A stretch of DNA of 64,000 nucleotides from Bacillus salacetis (GCF_003581585.1 NZ_QXIR01000003.1:1-64000), one strand, 5' to 3'; counted from the first letter of the stretch, positions 50,810 through 58,892 are shown. Numbers and translations are program-made. The notes: a model not told the origin generated them from the sequence alone.

Positions 50810-51371
50810 ACAGTTTCTCCTCTCTTATAAAATCTGAAACCTTTTCAGGGATGAGATAAGCAACGGTCTCTCCGGAAGCAACCCGGTCCCTTATCAAGGT
50901 AGAGGAAATATCGATTTGAGGAATTTCAACCATCACCACATTATAAGGGGATTCCGTTTCATATCCCGGCCTTTTTACCCCTGCAAATTGGATGAGCTGT
51001 GAAAGCTCTTCAATTTTATGCCACTTAGGGAGATATTCAATCATATCCCCCCCTATGATGAAATGAAACTCAGCATCCGGCTCCCGCTGGAGCAGCAGCC
51101 TGACTGTTTCATACGTATAGGAGGGACCGTCCATTTCCAGTTCAATCGTTTCCAGCACAAACCCTGGATGGCCTTCTATTGCTTTGCTGACCATTTCTTT
51201 CCGCTGGGCAGCAGAAGTATCACCTTTGATTTTTTTGTGGGGAGGAATCCCTGCCGGCATGAACCTGATCTCATCCAAGTTTAGTTTGTGCAATACCTCA
51301 TTTGCGATAATCAGATGGCCTATATGGGGAGGGTTGAATGTTCCTCCTAAGATACCGATACGTTTTCCCAT
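50796..51371 (-). CDS. nadD: Nicotinate-nucleotide adenylyltransferase
   Basis: Makes nicotinate adenine dinucleotide from nicotinate mononucleotide and ATP, in NAD synthesis. 191 aa. GGTFNPPHIGHL at the N-terminus holds the HxGH nucleotide-binding motif; IDISSTLIRDRV near the C-terminus is the second. AAGGAGG precedes the ATG. It overlaps yqeK and follows yhbY by 11 nt. Confidence 0.97.
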   Translation of the reverse strand: MGKRIGILGGTFNPPHIGHLIIANEVLHKLNLDEIRFMPAGIPPHKKIKGDTSAAQRKEMVSKAIEGHPGFVLETIELEMDGPSYTYETVRLLLQREPDAEFHFIIGGDMIEYLPKWHKIEELSQLIQFAGVKRPGYETESPYNVVMVEIPQIDISSTLIRDRVASGETVAYLIPEKVSDFIREEKLYGEG

Positions 51372-51382
51372 TTTGGACCTCC

Positions 51383-51676
51383 TTATTTAGGAAGTGCGAT
51401 TTTTTTATTTTCCTTGGATTCTTTATACAGAATGATCGTGTGACCAATTATCTGCACAATCTTTGCACCGGTTCCCGAAGCGATTTCGTCTGCAACGGTA
51501 TTCTTATCGTCTTCACAGTTTTGCAGGATGCTGACTTTAATCAGCTCCCTCGCTTCAAGCGCCTCGCTGATTTGAGTGTTCATATTTTCATTGACTCCGC
51601 CTTTTCCTACTTGAAAGATAGGATTAAGGTGATGAGCCTCAGAGCGTAAATACCTTTTTTGTTTACCAGTTAACAT
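51383..51676 (-). CDS. yhbY: YhbY-type ribosome assembly RNA-binding protein (YqeI)
   Basis: 97 aa CRS1/YhbY-domain protein that associates with the pre-50S subunit. KRYLRSEAHHLNPIFQVGKGGVNEN and the RELIKVSI strand are typical. GGGAGGTT precedes the ATG at 51676, and that site overlaps the aroE stop codon. The open frame upstream of it belongs to aroE. Confidence 0.96.
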   Translation of the reverse strand: MLTGKQKRYLRSEAHHLNPIFQVGKGGVNENMNTQISEALEARELIKVSILQNCEDDKNTVADEIASGTGAKIVQIIGHTIILYKESKENKKIALPK

Positions 51677-51677
51677 A

Positions 51678-52511
51678 TTAACCTCCCAGTTGTTGTTGGA
51701 CAATTTTTCTCATACGATTGGAATCAGGTTTGATTCCTGTCCATAGTTCAAATGCCAGTGCTCCCTGATGAACGAACATGCCGATTCCGTTGACACCCTT
51801 TCCGCCCAGCCCGCGGAATGCCTTAATGATGGCTGTTTCCCTAGGGTTATAAATAATATCAGATATGAATGCACCTTTTTTAATACGGGTGACATGAAGC
51901 GGCATTTCATCGGTATCAGGGTACATGCCGACAGATGTGGTTTGGACAATGATATCATATTTCTCCAATCCTTGTTCAGCCTTCTGCAGCGATAAAGCCG
52001 CAGAAGAACAGGGGTATACGCATTCGTTTATGATATCTTTCCCTCTTTCGGAGGTTCGATTACAAATATCAATATTTTGGATGCCTGAAGCTGCCAAGGA
52101 GTGAAAGATCGCTCTGGCAGCACCGCCGGCACCGATGATCAGTACATTTTTGTCTTTCAAAGGAAAAGGGCAGCTTTCCTGCAGAGATTTCAAGAACCCC
52201 ATTCCATCGGTGTTATAGCCGATGAATCGACCGCCATCTCTTACAACTGTATTTACCGCACCAATTGACTCTGCCAGGGGGTCGATTTCATCCAGCAGTG
52301 GAATGATGGCACTTTTATGAGGAATAGTGACATTGAAACCTTTGATGCCTAATACCTTTAAGCCGTCCACCGCTTTTTCCAGTTCATCGCTCCTGACAAG
52401 AAAGGGCTGATACAAGCTGTCTATGTCGTTTTCCTTGAATGCATCATTGTGCATATGCGGAGACAACGAATGACCAATGGGATTTCCGATTACCCCATAT
52501 AATGATTTCAT
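51678..52511 (-). CDS. aroE: Shikimate 5-dehydrogenase
   Basis: NADPH-dependent reduction of 3-dehydroshikimate in the aromatic amino acid pathway. 277 aa. Substrate site GNPIGHSLSPHMHN (12-25) and catalytic Lys in NVTIPHKSA; the cofactor motif is GAGGAARAIF (about 128-137). GGGAGGG precedes the ATG. It is followed by yhbY with no gap, in the yqeG-yqeH-aroE operon. Confidence 0.97.
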   Translation of the reverse strand: MKSLYGVIGNPIGHSLSPHMHNDAFKENDIDSLYQPFLVRSDELEKAVDGLKVLGIKGFNVTIPHKSAIIPLLDEIDPLAESIGAVNTVVRDGGRFIGYNTDGMGFLKSLQESCPFPLKDKNVLIIGAGGAARAIFHSLAASGIQNIDICNRTSERGKDIINECVYPCSSAALSLQKAEQGLEKYDIIVQTTSVGMYPDTDEMPLHVTRIKKGAFISDIIYNPRETAIIKAFRGLGGKGVNGIGMFVHQGALAFELWTGIKPDSNRMRKIVQQQLGG

Positions 52512-52701
52512 CCGGAACCCTCCCTTTCAACCTGAATCATGTCTCTTCTCGCAAAAATGTTTCTTTTGTAATGTCCGGAAAGATTCCAAACAGGGGGAAC
52601 TGCTCATTTACTTCTAATTAACTAAGCTTCTTTAGAGAAATCAAGGCCGCGCCATTCTTTAGGACATTACATGAAATAGCAGCAAGATTCCTGCAATGAG
52701 G

Positions 52702-53802
52702 CTAAATCAATGATTTCCTTAAGAAGACACTTACACCTTTCGGCACATGTGCAGCTATTGTTGCACCCGGTTCATTGATGGTCACCCATCCAAGGCCGGA
52801 AAACACTATATCTGTTTTGCCCTCTTTGACTTTAAATTCGTGACGGACCAATTCGGGAAACTCACCCATGTCATCCTTCCTTGGCGGCTGCAGCATTTCC
52901 CCCGCATGGTTCCTGTAAAGCTCATCCGCATTTTCCACTTTGGTACGGTGGATGTTCAATTCATTGGAAAGATAACAGGTGAAGGAACGCCTTCCCCCAC
53001 TTAAATAATCGAAACGGGACAAGCCGCCGAAGAATAACGTTTGGCCTTCATTCAACTGAAAGACTTTGGGTTTGATTTCTTTCTTTGGTGTGATGTATTT
53101 CAAGTCCCGTTTATCTACATAATGTGCCATTTGGTGATGGTTGATGATTCCCGGTGTATCAATCAAAGCTTCTCCATCATCCAGTGGAATTTCGATCATG
53201 TCCAGAGTTGTGCCGGGAAAGTGGGAAGTCGTGATGATATCCTGTTCACCAGTTACATGGTGGATGACACGGTTAATGAACGTCGACTTCCCGACGTTGG
53301 TACATCCCACAACATAGACACTTTTCCCCTCACGGTAATGCTCAATCGTCTCGACAGCTTCTTCGATGAATTGGCCTTTCGCAGCACTCATCAATTTAAC
53401 ATCCACAGGCTTAAGTCCAAGCTGTTTAGCCTGGAATTTCATCCAATTGATCAACTTGGAAGGCTTGACCGATTTGGGAAGGAGGTCTACTTTGTTCCCG
53501 ATCAAAAGAACAGGGTTGTCACCGACAAACCGGTGAAGCCCAGGAAGCCAGCTGCCGTTGAAGTCAAAGATATCTACGACTTTAACAATCAGGCCTTCGC
53601 CTTTTCCGATTTCATTCAGGATCTTTAAAAAGTCATCATCTGTCAGAGAAACATCCTGTACTTCGTTGTAATGCTTCAAGCGGAAACACCGTTGACAAAC
53701 AATTTCCTCCTTCTCCAGTGATGACGGCGGCGCATATCCTAATTTCTCCTTGTCTTCCGTCTGAATGCTGACTCCGCATCCGGTACATACAATTTTGTTC
53801 AC
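52702..53802 (-). CDS. yqeH: Ribosome biogenesis GTPase YqeH
   Basis: Circularly permuted GTPase needed for 30S assembly. 366 aa, the B. subtilis size. An N-terminal zinc finger (CTGCGV ... CQRCFRLKHYNEV, about 5-45) is followed by permuted motifs: G4 NKVDLLPK, then G1 GCTNVGKSTFI (about 160) and G3 DTPGI. The GTG at 53802 is preceded by GGGAGG at 7 nt; the earlier ATG overlaps that site. It overlaps yqeG by 4 nt. Confidence 0.96.
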   Translation of the reverse strand: MNKIVCTGCGVSIQTEDKEKLGYAPPSSLEKEEIVCQRCFRLKHYNEVQDVSLTDDDFLKILNEIGKGEGLIVKVVDIFDFNGSWLPGLHRFVGDNPVLLIGNKVDLLPKSVKPSKLINWMKFQAKQLGLKPVDVKLMSAAKGQFIEEAVETIEHYREGKSVYVVGCTNVGKSTFINRVIHHVTGEQDIITTSHFPGTTLDMIEIPLDDGEALIDTPGIINHHQMAHYVDKRDLKYITPKKEIKPKVFQLNEGQTLFFGGLSRFDYLSGGRRSFTCYLSNELNIHRTKVENADELYRNHAGEMLQPPRKDDMGEFPELVRHEFKVKEGKTDIVFSGLGWVTINEPGATIAAHVPKGVSVFLRKSLI

Positions 53803-54320
53803 TTTTCTTCCTCCCATTGAATCATGCCCTTGCGTTTGAAAAAGTTCATGATCCTTCTTTCGACTCTCCGGTTGAATTTGGTTATAAACCCATCTGTCTG
53901 GGCAACAGGAACAACAAGAATTGTATAAAAACCGCTTCTGTTACCTCCCAGGACATCCGTAAGAAGCTGGTCACCGACTACAACAGTCTCTTCCCTGGCT
54001 ACACCCATTGATTTCACTGCCCTTCTGAAGGCACGCCCCATCGGTTTTCTCGCCTGATGGATAAAAGGTATATTCAAAGGCTCGGCAAAGCGCCTGACCC
54101 TCTCTTCATTATTATTGGAAACGACAGTAACCTTGATCCCATTATCCTGCATCAGCTTAAACCATTTGATGAGTTTAGGGGTTGCCTGAGCCCTGTCCCA
54201 TTCAACAAGGGTGTTGTCAAGATCGGTGATGATTGCCTTGATTCCCTGTTCCTTTAATGTTTCTGGTTTTATTTGAAAGACATCTTTAACTTGTTCATTA
54301 GGCAAAAAAGATTTTAACAC
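53799..54320 (-). CDS. yqeG: YqeG family HAD-type phosphatase
   Basis: HAD IIIA phosphatase, related to the mitochondrial GEP4 family that dephosphorylates phosphatidylglycerophosphate. 173 aa. Motif I is IITDLDNTLVEWD (about 31-43, nucleophile Asp), motif II VTVVSNN, and later GDQLLTDVLGGNRSGF. The start is a GTG at 54320 with GAGGTG 7 nt before it. It starts the operon, divergent from sda. Confidence 0.94.
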   Translation of the reverse strand: MLKSFLPNEQVKDVFQIKPETLKEQGIKAIITDLDNTLVEWDRAQATPKLIKWFKLMQDNGIKVTVVSNNNEERVRRFAEPLNIPFIHQARKPMGRAFRRAVKSMGVAREETVVVGDQLLTDVLGGNRSGFYTILVVPVAQTDGFITKFNRRVERRIMNFFKRKGMIQWEEEK

Positions 54321-54551
54321 GTTTTAACACCTCTAACTTTCCTATTCTACCGCTATTATCATAACCAATTTTCCCTTTAGATTCAAAATTAACCATTTAA
54401 ATATAATTGCCGACGAACTATTCTAACATCAATTCATGCTTCAAGCACCGGTAAATTGATAATTACTTAAAATCTACTGATACAGGCTTCAAAGAATTCC
54501 ATTCCGTAGAAATTCCAAATAATTTTCGACAAAATTCCGGAAAATTAAACT
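54321..54551. other. AT-rich region upstream of yqeG and of the DnaA-box cluster
   Basis: About 230 nt with no ORF. It is AT-rich, likely holding the yqeG promoter. No repeat-family member is visible. Confidence 0.3.
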
Positions 54552-54649
54552 GTGGATAACTTTATGCACATTATCCCCTAAGAAATACTGTAATATTTTC
54601 CCTTTATAAACAACTTAACCACAACTTATCCACTTTATCCTGTGGATAA
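54552..54649. promoter_or_regulatory. Cluster of DnaA boxes upstream of sda
   Basis: Five sites in 98 bp fit the 9-mer TTATCCACA: perfect on the minus strand at 54552-54560 and 54641-54649; one-mismatch on the plus strand at 54563-54571 (TTATGCACA), 54615-54623 (TTAACCACA) and 54626-54634 (TTATCCACT). In B. subtilis DnaA binds this region and controls sda, coupling replication to sporulation onset. Confidence 0.9.
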
Positions 54650-54760
54650 AGGAACGCTTGTTCTGTAATAGTAAATTTGGTAGAGTAATGATACAAAGTT
54701 AAAACCTACTACTTTATGCGATAAAAATTAAAAGATGACACTTTCTTGGAGGTGAACTGT

Positions 54761-54901
54761 GTGCGTAAACTTTCTGATGACTTGTTGATTGAATCGTATT
54801 TTAAAGCGAAGAATCTTAAACTCAACCCAGAATTTATCCGCCTCATTGAAACTGAAATTCACCGTCGGTCCCTGTCCTACCGCATTAGAATCTCCTCATA
54901 G
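54761..54901 (+). CDS. sda: Sporulation histidine kinase inhibitor Sda
   Basis: 46 aa: starts [18 protein letters not shown] and continues with the EIHRRSL helix, matching Sda of Bacillus. It binds the histidine kinase KinA (and KinB) and blocks phosphorelay signalling when replication is disturbed. The start is GTG at 54761 with GGAGGTG about 8 nt upstream. Preceded by a DnaA-box cluster and followed by a terminator. The protein has two antiparallel helices and no membrane segment. Confidence 0.96.
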   Translation: MRKLSDDLLIESYFKAKNLKLNPEFIRLIETEIHRRSLSYRIRISS

Positions 54902-54913
54902 ACATTACCATTG

Positions 54914-54943
54914 AGAAACAGGCGTGTGCAGCGCCTGTTTTTC
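54914..54943 (+). terminator. Terminator downstream of sda
   Basis: AAACAGGCG and CGCCTGTTT pair around a 7-nt loop and are followed by TTTC, 14 nt past the stop. Confidence 0.85.
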
Positions 54944-54965
54944 TTGTTCAGAACATGCCCAAAAT

Positions 54966-54994
54966 ATAAAAACCCCCCTGCCAGACAAGGGAGT
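54966..54994 (-). terminator. Terminator downstream of psd
   Basis: TCCCTT and AGGGGGG arms around GTCTGGC, then TTTTTATATTT on the minus strand, directly after the psd stop. Confidence 0.6.
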
Positions 54995-54996
54995 AG

Positions 54997-55782
54997 TCAT
55001 TTCCTTGATATCTTTCCAATCCGCTGGCCCATCTTTACTTTTCCTGGAACTTGGAGTGATTGATCCAGTTCAAATCCATCCTTTTCAAATAGCAGGATGA
55101 CCGTAGAGCCGAAAGAGAAATAGCCGATTTCCTCCCCCTTTTCCCACTCGTCACCTTCATGTGTATATTCAATCGAATTCACAAACATCGCACCAACCTT
55201 CACAAGGCACATCTTACCGGATGCATGAACTGCCTCCGTTACGGACCGGAAGTTCTTGGACAACGTCCTCACCCCCAACCTGAGACCCAGTTCATTGACA
55301 GGATATGAATGCCTTCCAAGCTCCCATCTGTCAAGCATAGCTGCCTTCAGCGGGCTGTGGATCCGGTGATAATCAGCAGGGCTCAAATACAAGATCATGT
55401 ACCGCCCGCCTTCATAACCGGCTGCTTTGTCCCTGCTGCCGAGCATTTCTTCTATTGAATAATCTTTTCCTTTGACATGCATGTTCAAGGCAGGCGATAC
55501 CAAACCGGTCTCCGCCATTAATCCATCCACAGGGCTTATGACATCTTCGGCCCCGCCCCCTGCTATTCTTGCTCCCTCTTTTAAGCGTCTGATAAAAAAC
55601 GAGTGAAGGTCAGGATAGGATTTAGCATCCTTTTCGATTTCATCGCTATTGATATTATAGGCCTTTATATAAGAAGGGATGAACCTGGCACTTATGCCCG
55701 ACCGTACGAATCTTCTGAGCAGGAAGGATGTCCACTTTTTGTTGGTAAGTTCGATACAAAGACGATAAAACGTTTTTCTCAA
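54997..55782 (-). CDS. psd: Phosphatidylserine decarboxylase proenzyme
   Basis: Makes phosphatidylethanolamine from phosphatidylserine at the membrane. 261 aa. The self-cleavage site, where Ser becomes the pyruvoyl group, is in GYFSFGSTVILLFE (about residue 227). Catalytic residues lie in SPVDG (Asp) and DYHRIHSP (His). The TTG at 55782 has AAGGAG 8 nt before it. No pssA is beside it; the substrate-making enzyme must be elsewhere. Confidence 0.94.
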   Translation of the reverse strand: MRKTFYRLCIELTNKKWTSFLLRRFVRSGISARFIPSYIKAYNINSDEIEKDAKSYPDLHSFFIRRLKEGARIAGGGAEDVISPVDGLMAETGLVSPALNMHVKGKDYSIEEMLGSRDKAAGYEGGRYMILYLSPADYHRIHSPLKAAMLDRWELGRHSYPVNELGLRLGVRTLSKNFRSVTEAVHASGKMCLVKVGAMFVNSIEYTHEGDEWEKGEEIGYFSFGSTVILLFEKDGFELDQSLQVPGKVKMGQRIGKISRK

Positions 55783-55872
55783 CTTTGCAGCTCCTTAAAT
55801 GTTAGTTGTACTTATTATTATACACTTGTCCTGAAACGTCCACCTTTTTTTGCAGGAAAACCAAGGGTTGAT

Positions 55873-56195
55873 TTCAGCTGCAGGATGCTCAGCTCAGCGG
55901 GGCGGGCGGTGAACTAAAAAGCGGAAGCGGCCGCTCAGCGCCGTACGAACTGGAAGGCTTACTCATGAGATAAAGGAATCACGAAGAGCGTTAGCGATTC
56001 GATGATGACTTATCGCAAGGAGGGAGACTGAAGTTCGATAGCCGTTGGGGCCAAGGAGCTGGATTCGCAAGGAGAGAAACCCACATCTGCTAGTCGCTAA
56101 GTCCGTTCCGGTGGGTACGGACCCTCGGCCGCTGGCGCTGGATGAGTCCCGCTAGTCCCGCAGGAGATCACGCATCCTTCCGCTCCAATCATTTT
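55873..56195 (+). repeat. Interspersed repeat family 1, copy B
   Basis: The longest copy, in the psd-sigK gap (55783-56329). It shares all the ordered words of copy A and adds an internal segment of about 52 nt (56030-56082, between the GACTTATCGCAAGGAG and CATCTGCTAG words) that A lacks. The GC content is well above the flanks. No ORF with a ribosome site was found. The region right of it (56196-56289) is AT-rich with nothing recognised. Confidence 0.75.
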
Positions 56196-56289
56196 GTCTG
56201 AACTAAAATATATAGGGATCTACATTTTTTAAAATGTAAAGATACTTCTCTCATGCTGGTTGATGTTACATTACACTTTAAAAGTCACA

Positions 56290-56334
56290 TAGAAAAGATG
56301 AATACCCGGGTGTGGGTTCACCCGGGTATTCATC
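56290..56334 (-). terminator. Strong hairpin terminator downstream of the YjcZ-like gene
   Basis: A 16-bp perfect inverted repeat (56297-56312 with 56319-56334) around a 6-nt loop; TTTTCT follows on the minus strand. It overlaps the stop codon of the small gene. Confidence 0.85.
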
Positions 56335-56473
56335 TTTCATACTGATAATATTGCCAGCAGCCAAACAGGAAAAGGAGAATGAGCAGGACAACAGCCAGCG
56401 CCAAGTAAAAGCCTCCATAATTTACAGGCGGCGGATAAACAGGAGCATAGTAATACGGATAACCGTATACCAT
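56330..56473 (-). CDS. YjcZ-like small sporulation-type protein
   Basis: 47 aa: [21 protein letters not shown], then a hydrophobic helix ([17 protein letters not shown]) and a short polar tail. A Tyr/Gly/Pro-rich head with a C-terminal helix is the pattern of the YjcZ/SscA group of tiny sporulation proteins, but it was not identified with a named gene. GGGAGGG precedes the ATG at 56473. It lies upstream of and divergent from sigK, with its own terminator. Confidence 0.7.
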   Translation of the reverse strand: MVYGYPYYYAPVYPPPVNYGGFYLALAVVLLILLFLFGCWQYYQYER

Positions 56474-56683
56474 CTTTTACATCCCTCCCATACATGTTGT
56501 TATAAATATCCTATGCAGGCTGGGGCATCCGTGTATAGGCTGCTCCGTGATACATGCCTGCATCCAAAAAATCTTATCACTATGCACATCAGCGTTCAAA
56601 CTAAATTGAAAGGACGTGCAAGGACAGAACAGTTTAAACATATGATGCATTATAGGCTAAAGTCCTTCACTGGAGGTGAAAGT

Positions 56684-57400
56684 ATGTCCGCGATCACTGC
56701 AGCTATTGGTTACTTTCTAAAAGAGTTGATTTTTCTTGTTTCCTATGTAAAAAACAACGCTTTTCCACAACCGCTTTCATCACAAGAAGAAAAAAAATAC
56801 TTACGCAGGATGGCTGATGGTGACGAAGAAGCCAGGAATATATTGATTGAACACAATCTCCGGCTCGTTGCCCACATTGTGAAAAAATTCGAAAATACCG
56901 GAGAAGATCCGGAAGACCTCATCTCGATCGGCACGATCGGTTTGATCAAAGCGATTGAAAGTTATTCAGAAGGAAAAGGGACCAAGCTCGCCACCTATGC
57001 CGCCAGATGTATTGAAAACGAAATCCTCATGCATCTCAGGGCGCTGAAGAAAACGAAAAAGGATGTTTCGCTCCATGATCCAATCGGCCAGGATAAAGAA
57101 GGGAACGAAATCAGCCTGATTGATATACTGAAGTCAGATGCTGACGATGTCATTGAAACAATCCAGTTAAGCATGGAACTCGAAAAAGTAAGAAAATATA
57201 TATGTGTGTTAGACGACCGGGAAAAAGAAGTCATCATCGGCCGCTTTGGACTGGACATGAATGAGGAAAAAACCCAAAGGGAAATCGCAAAGGAACTGGG
57301 TATTTCAAGAAGCTATGTATCGAGAATTGAAAAGAGGGCATTGATGAAAATGTTCCATGAATTTTACCGGGAGGAAAAAGAAAAACGGCAATCTTCCTGA
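56684..57400 (+). CDS. sigK: RNA polymerase sigma factor SigK (pro-sigma-K), uninterrupted
   Basis: Late mother-cell sigma factor. 238 aa. The N-terminal pro-sequence (about residues 1-20, hydrophobic, LKELIFLVS) is normally removed by SpoIVFB just before [11 protein letters not shown]. Regions 2 ([36 protein letters not shown]) and 4 ([31 protein letters not shown]) are continuous: no skin element splits the coding frame, unlike in B. subtilis. GGAGGTG precedes the ATG at 56684. The longer upstream frame is not family-like. Confidence 0.97.
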   Translation: MSAITAAIGYFLKELIFLVSYVKNNAFPQPLSSQEEKKYLRRMADGDEEARNILIEHNLRLVAHIVKKFENTGEDPEDLISIGTIGLIKAIESYSEGKGTKLATYAARCIENEILMHLRALKKTKKDVSLHDPIGQDKEGNEISLIDILKSDADDVIETIQLSMELEKVRKYICVLDDREKEVIIGRFGLDMNEEKTQREIAKELGISRSYVSRIEKRALMKMFHEFYREEKEKRQSS

Positions 57401-57404
57401 TTGA

Positions 57405-57440
57405 CTCCAAGCGGGCAGACATCAGTGTATGCCTGCTTTT
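57405..57440 (+). terminator. Terminator downstream of sigK
   Basis: GCGGGCA and TGCCTGC (one G-U pair) around a 12-nt loop and then eight T, 10 nt past the stop. Confidence 0.85.
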
Positions 57441-57570
57441 TTTTATTTAATAAAGAACCCGGTATTTTCGTCCGGCCTGAATCACTTGCAGAACCGGTTT
57501 ATAGAAAAAAAGAAATGGTGCTTCTAATCCAGGATTGAACTCTTTCGCCAAAAGGGATCAATAAGGGTTT

Positions 57571-57760
57571 TGCTTTTCGTAAACTTTGTTGCTATTATCT
57601 ATACATTTCAAATCAAGTCTGGAAAATCTCTGTAAAAACCCGGGTGAGCAGGGAAGAAAAGAGCTGCCCGTTCTTTTTCGAGAGTAAAACCTTTGAATAC
57701 AGGGGAAAAAATCCGGAACCTGGGATTTTTCCGAAAGCAGCAATAAATGCGAAAACAGCC
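57571..57760 (-). repeat. MITE-like element, copy 2
   Basis: About 190 bp in the 57441-57828 gap, in the opposite orientation to copy 1. Its termini are related inverted repeats (TTTTCG, TTTGTTGCTATT at one end, the complement of GGCTGTTTTCGC and TTGCTGCTTT at the other). The core at 57644-57692 agrees with copy 1 at about 44 of 48 positions. The short ORFs of 63-75 codons crossing it are shadows of the repeat. The rest of the gap has nothing recognised. Confidence 0.7.
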
Positions 57761-57828
57761 TTTTTGTATGAACAAAAGAGATCATCCCAAGGGATCATCT
57801 CCAATCAAAATGAACATTCATTATTTCT

Positions 57829-57906
57829 TTAGTCTACACTTACTTCAGCAGCAATGATGATACCGATAGCGGTTGTCAGCAATAACCCCATGATCATAGA
57901 GAACAC
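57829..57906 (-). CDS. Putative very small membrane peptide
   Basis: 25 aa from the GTG at 57906: a single hydrophobic helix (IMGLLLTTAIGIIIAAE) with a short acidic end. AAGGAG lies 10 nt before the GTG. An in-frame ATG 21 nt upstream would add MRRRVEN but has no ribosome site. It resembles small toxin- or holin-like peptides only in general form; no family was recognised. Confidence 0.35.
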   Translation of the reverse strand: MFSMIMGLLLTTAIGIIIAAEVSVD

Positions 57907-58055
57907 GTTCTCCACTCTCCTTCTCATATAATGGATGATTTCTTACTTTTATTTTATTACAAGAAACCCCAAAACCATGGAGAGAAAGTGAACAGTTATT
58001 TACTAAGCGGTGACAACTTTGTGAAACACTTCACTTCTGACGAAAACAGCCTGAA

Positions 58056-58098
58056 AAGTAAAAAGACCGGATGGGCCCCAACGCCCACCGGTCTTTAA
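58056..58098 (-). terminator. Terminator after the 18-codon YrzI-like ORF
   Basis: AAAGACCGG and CCGGTCTTT form a 9-bp perfect stem around a 17-nt G/C-rich loop, then TTTTAC on the minus strand. It starts 2 nt past the 58101 stop, suggesting the ORF is transcribed. Confidence 0.75.
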
Positions 58099-58100
58099 TG

Positions 58101-58157
58101 TTATTTGCGCTTTCTTCTCTTTAATCTTAAAGTCAAAAGGGTCACATTCAAAAACAT
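58101..58157 (-). CDS. 18-residue YrzI-like remnant ORF
   Basis: MFLNVTLLTLRLKRRKRK: a hydrophobic start and a basic end that align with residues 1-17 of the two YrzI paralogues 180-510 nt upstream (MTLNILFMSITIKKRNR). AAAGGTGAGAGG precedes the ATG at 58157, and a strong terminator follows. It is either a truncated third member of the tandem family or a short functional peptide. Confidence 0.4.
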   Translation of the reverse strand: MFLNVTLLTLRLKRRKRK

Positions 58158-58340
58158 ACCTCTCACCTTTCCCAATTCATTCTGTTATCTTTTTTTGATG
58201 ACATAATATCCTGAATCGCGGGAAAGAGGGAACAGCCTGCCGGTTCGTTATGCAGAGTCCTTCTCCACCCACAGTGCATTCAGACGCTTCTCCTGATAAA
58301 AAACCATACCTTTTTCTCCTCTCCATTTTTTATAGGTTCA

Positions 58341-58478
58341 TTAGAACAATCTTACAGATTCCTGCCTTAATTTGTTTTCTTCATACCGCTTCGAGACTAT
58401 GTGATCGTGATCATACTCTTCAAACGTCCGATTACGTTTTTTGATGGTTATACTCATGAATAAAATATTTAATGTCAT
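58341..58478 (-). CDS. YrzI family small protein, tandem copy 1
   Basis: 45 aa, YrzI type (the Bacillus tandem small hypothetical protein family). It has a hydrophobic first third (MTLNILFMSITI), then KKRNRTFEEYDHDHIVSKRYEENKLRQ, a basic/acidic helix. GGGAGGTG precedes the ATG at 58478. It lies 55 nt after copy 2 and is about 60% identical to it. Role unknown; the first part may insert in the membrane. Confidence 0.78.
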   Translation of the reverse strand: MTLNILFMSITIKKRNRTFEEYDHDHIVSKRYEENKLRQESVRLF

Positions 58479-58533
58479 ACTAACACCTCCCCTTCTTAAG
58501 GGTTGTTTTTCACCGCCCCTCACCGGGCTTAAA

Positions 58534-58671
58534 TTAGAACATGGAAATGGTCTGTTGTTTCAACTTGTTTTCTTCAAATTGCTTTGTCACCATCAACTCA
58601 TGATTATATTCATCAACTGTGCGATTCCGTTTTTTGACCGTCACGCTCATAAATAAAATATTCAGCGTCAT
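58534..58671 (-). CDS. YrzI family small protein, tandem copy 2
   Basis: 45 aa paralogue of the next gene, the same MTLNILFMS-VTVKKRNRT start, then a helix EYNHELMVTKQFEENKLKQQTISMF. AAGGGGGTG precedes the ATG at 58671. The longer open frame upstream is a shadow. Same direction as copy 1, so they are probably co-transcribed. Confidence 0.78.
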   Translation of the reverse strand: MTLNILFMSVTVKKRNRTVDEYNHELMVTKQFEENKLKQQTISMF

Positions 58672-58746
58672 ATTAACACCCCCTTGTAAATTTGGTTTCA
58701 TGCCATGAAAAAAAGCCGCAAAGAGACATCTCCCCGCAGCAGGCAT

Positions 58747-58785
58747 AAAAAAGCCGCGGGAATGCACACACTCCCGCGGCTTGGC
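58747..58785 (-). terminator. Terminator upstream of the YrzI pair
   Basis: AGCCGCGGGA and TCCCGCGGCT form a 10-bp perfect GC-rich stem (58752-58781), then TTTTTTATG on the minus strand. It ends the transcript of the 30-codon ORF. Confidence 0.85.
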
Positions 58786-58799
58786 ATGATTAATTAAAG

Positions 58800-58892
58800 T
58801 TACGAAATAATCAATCCATCGGCGATCGAATGTGTATAGAAATATTCAGTTGATGCGATCATCTTCTTTTCTGCTTCAGCTTTGAACAACAT
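58800..58892 (-). CDS. Putative 30-residue small protein
   Basis: Starts MLFKAEAEKKMIASTEYFYT and ends SIADGLIIS. A strong ribosome site, GGAGG, lies 9 nt before the ATG, and a terminator follows 15 nt after the stop, so transcription and translation are both plausible. It is slightly charged with no membrane helix. No family was recognised. A shorter out-of-frame ATG nearby gives only 12 codons. Confidence 0.5.
   Translation of the reverse strand: MLFKAEAEKKMIASTEYFYTHSIADGLIIS

Noticed and set aside
58191-58320. Additional short minus-strand ORF of 19 codons (near 58300) with a GGAGAGGAG upstream
   Set aside because: No similarity to the neighbouring small proteins and poor spacing; too little to call.
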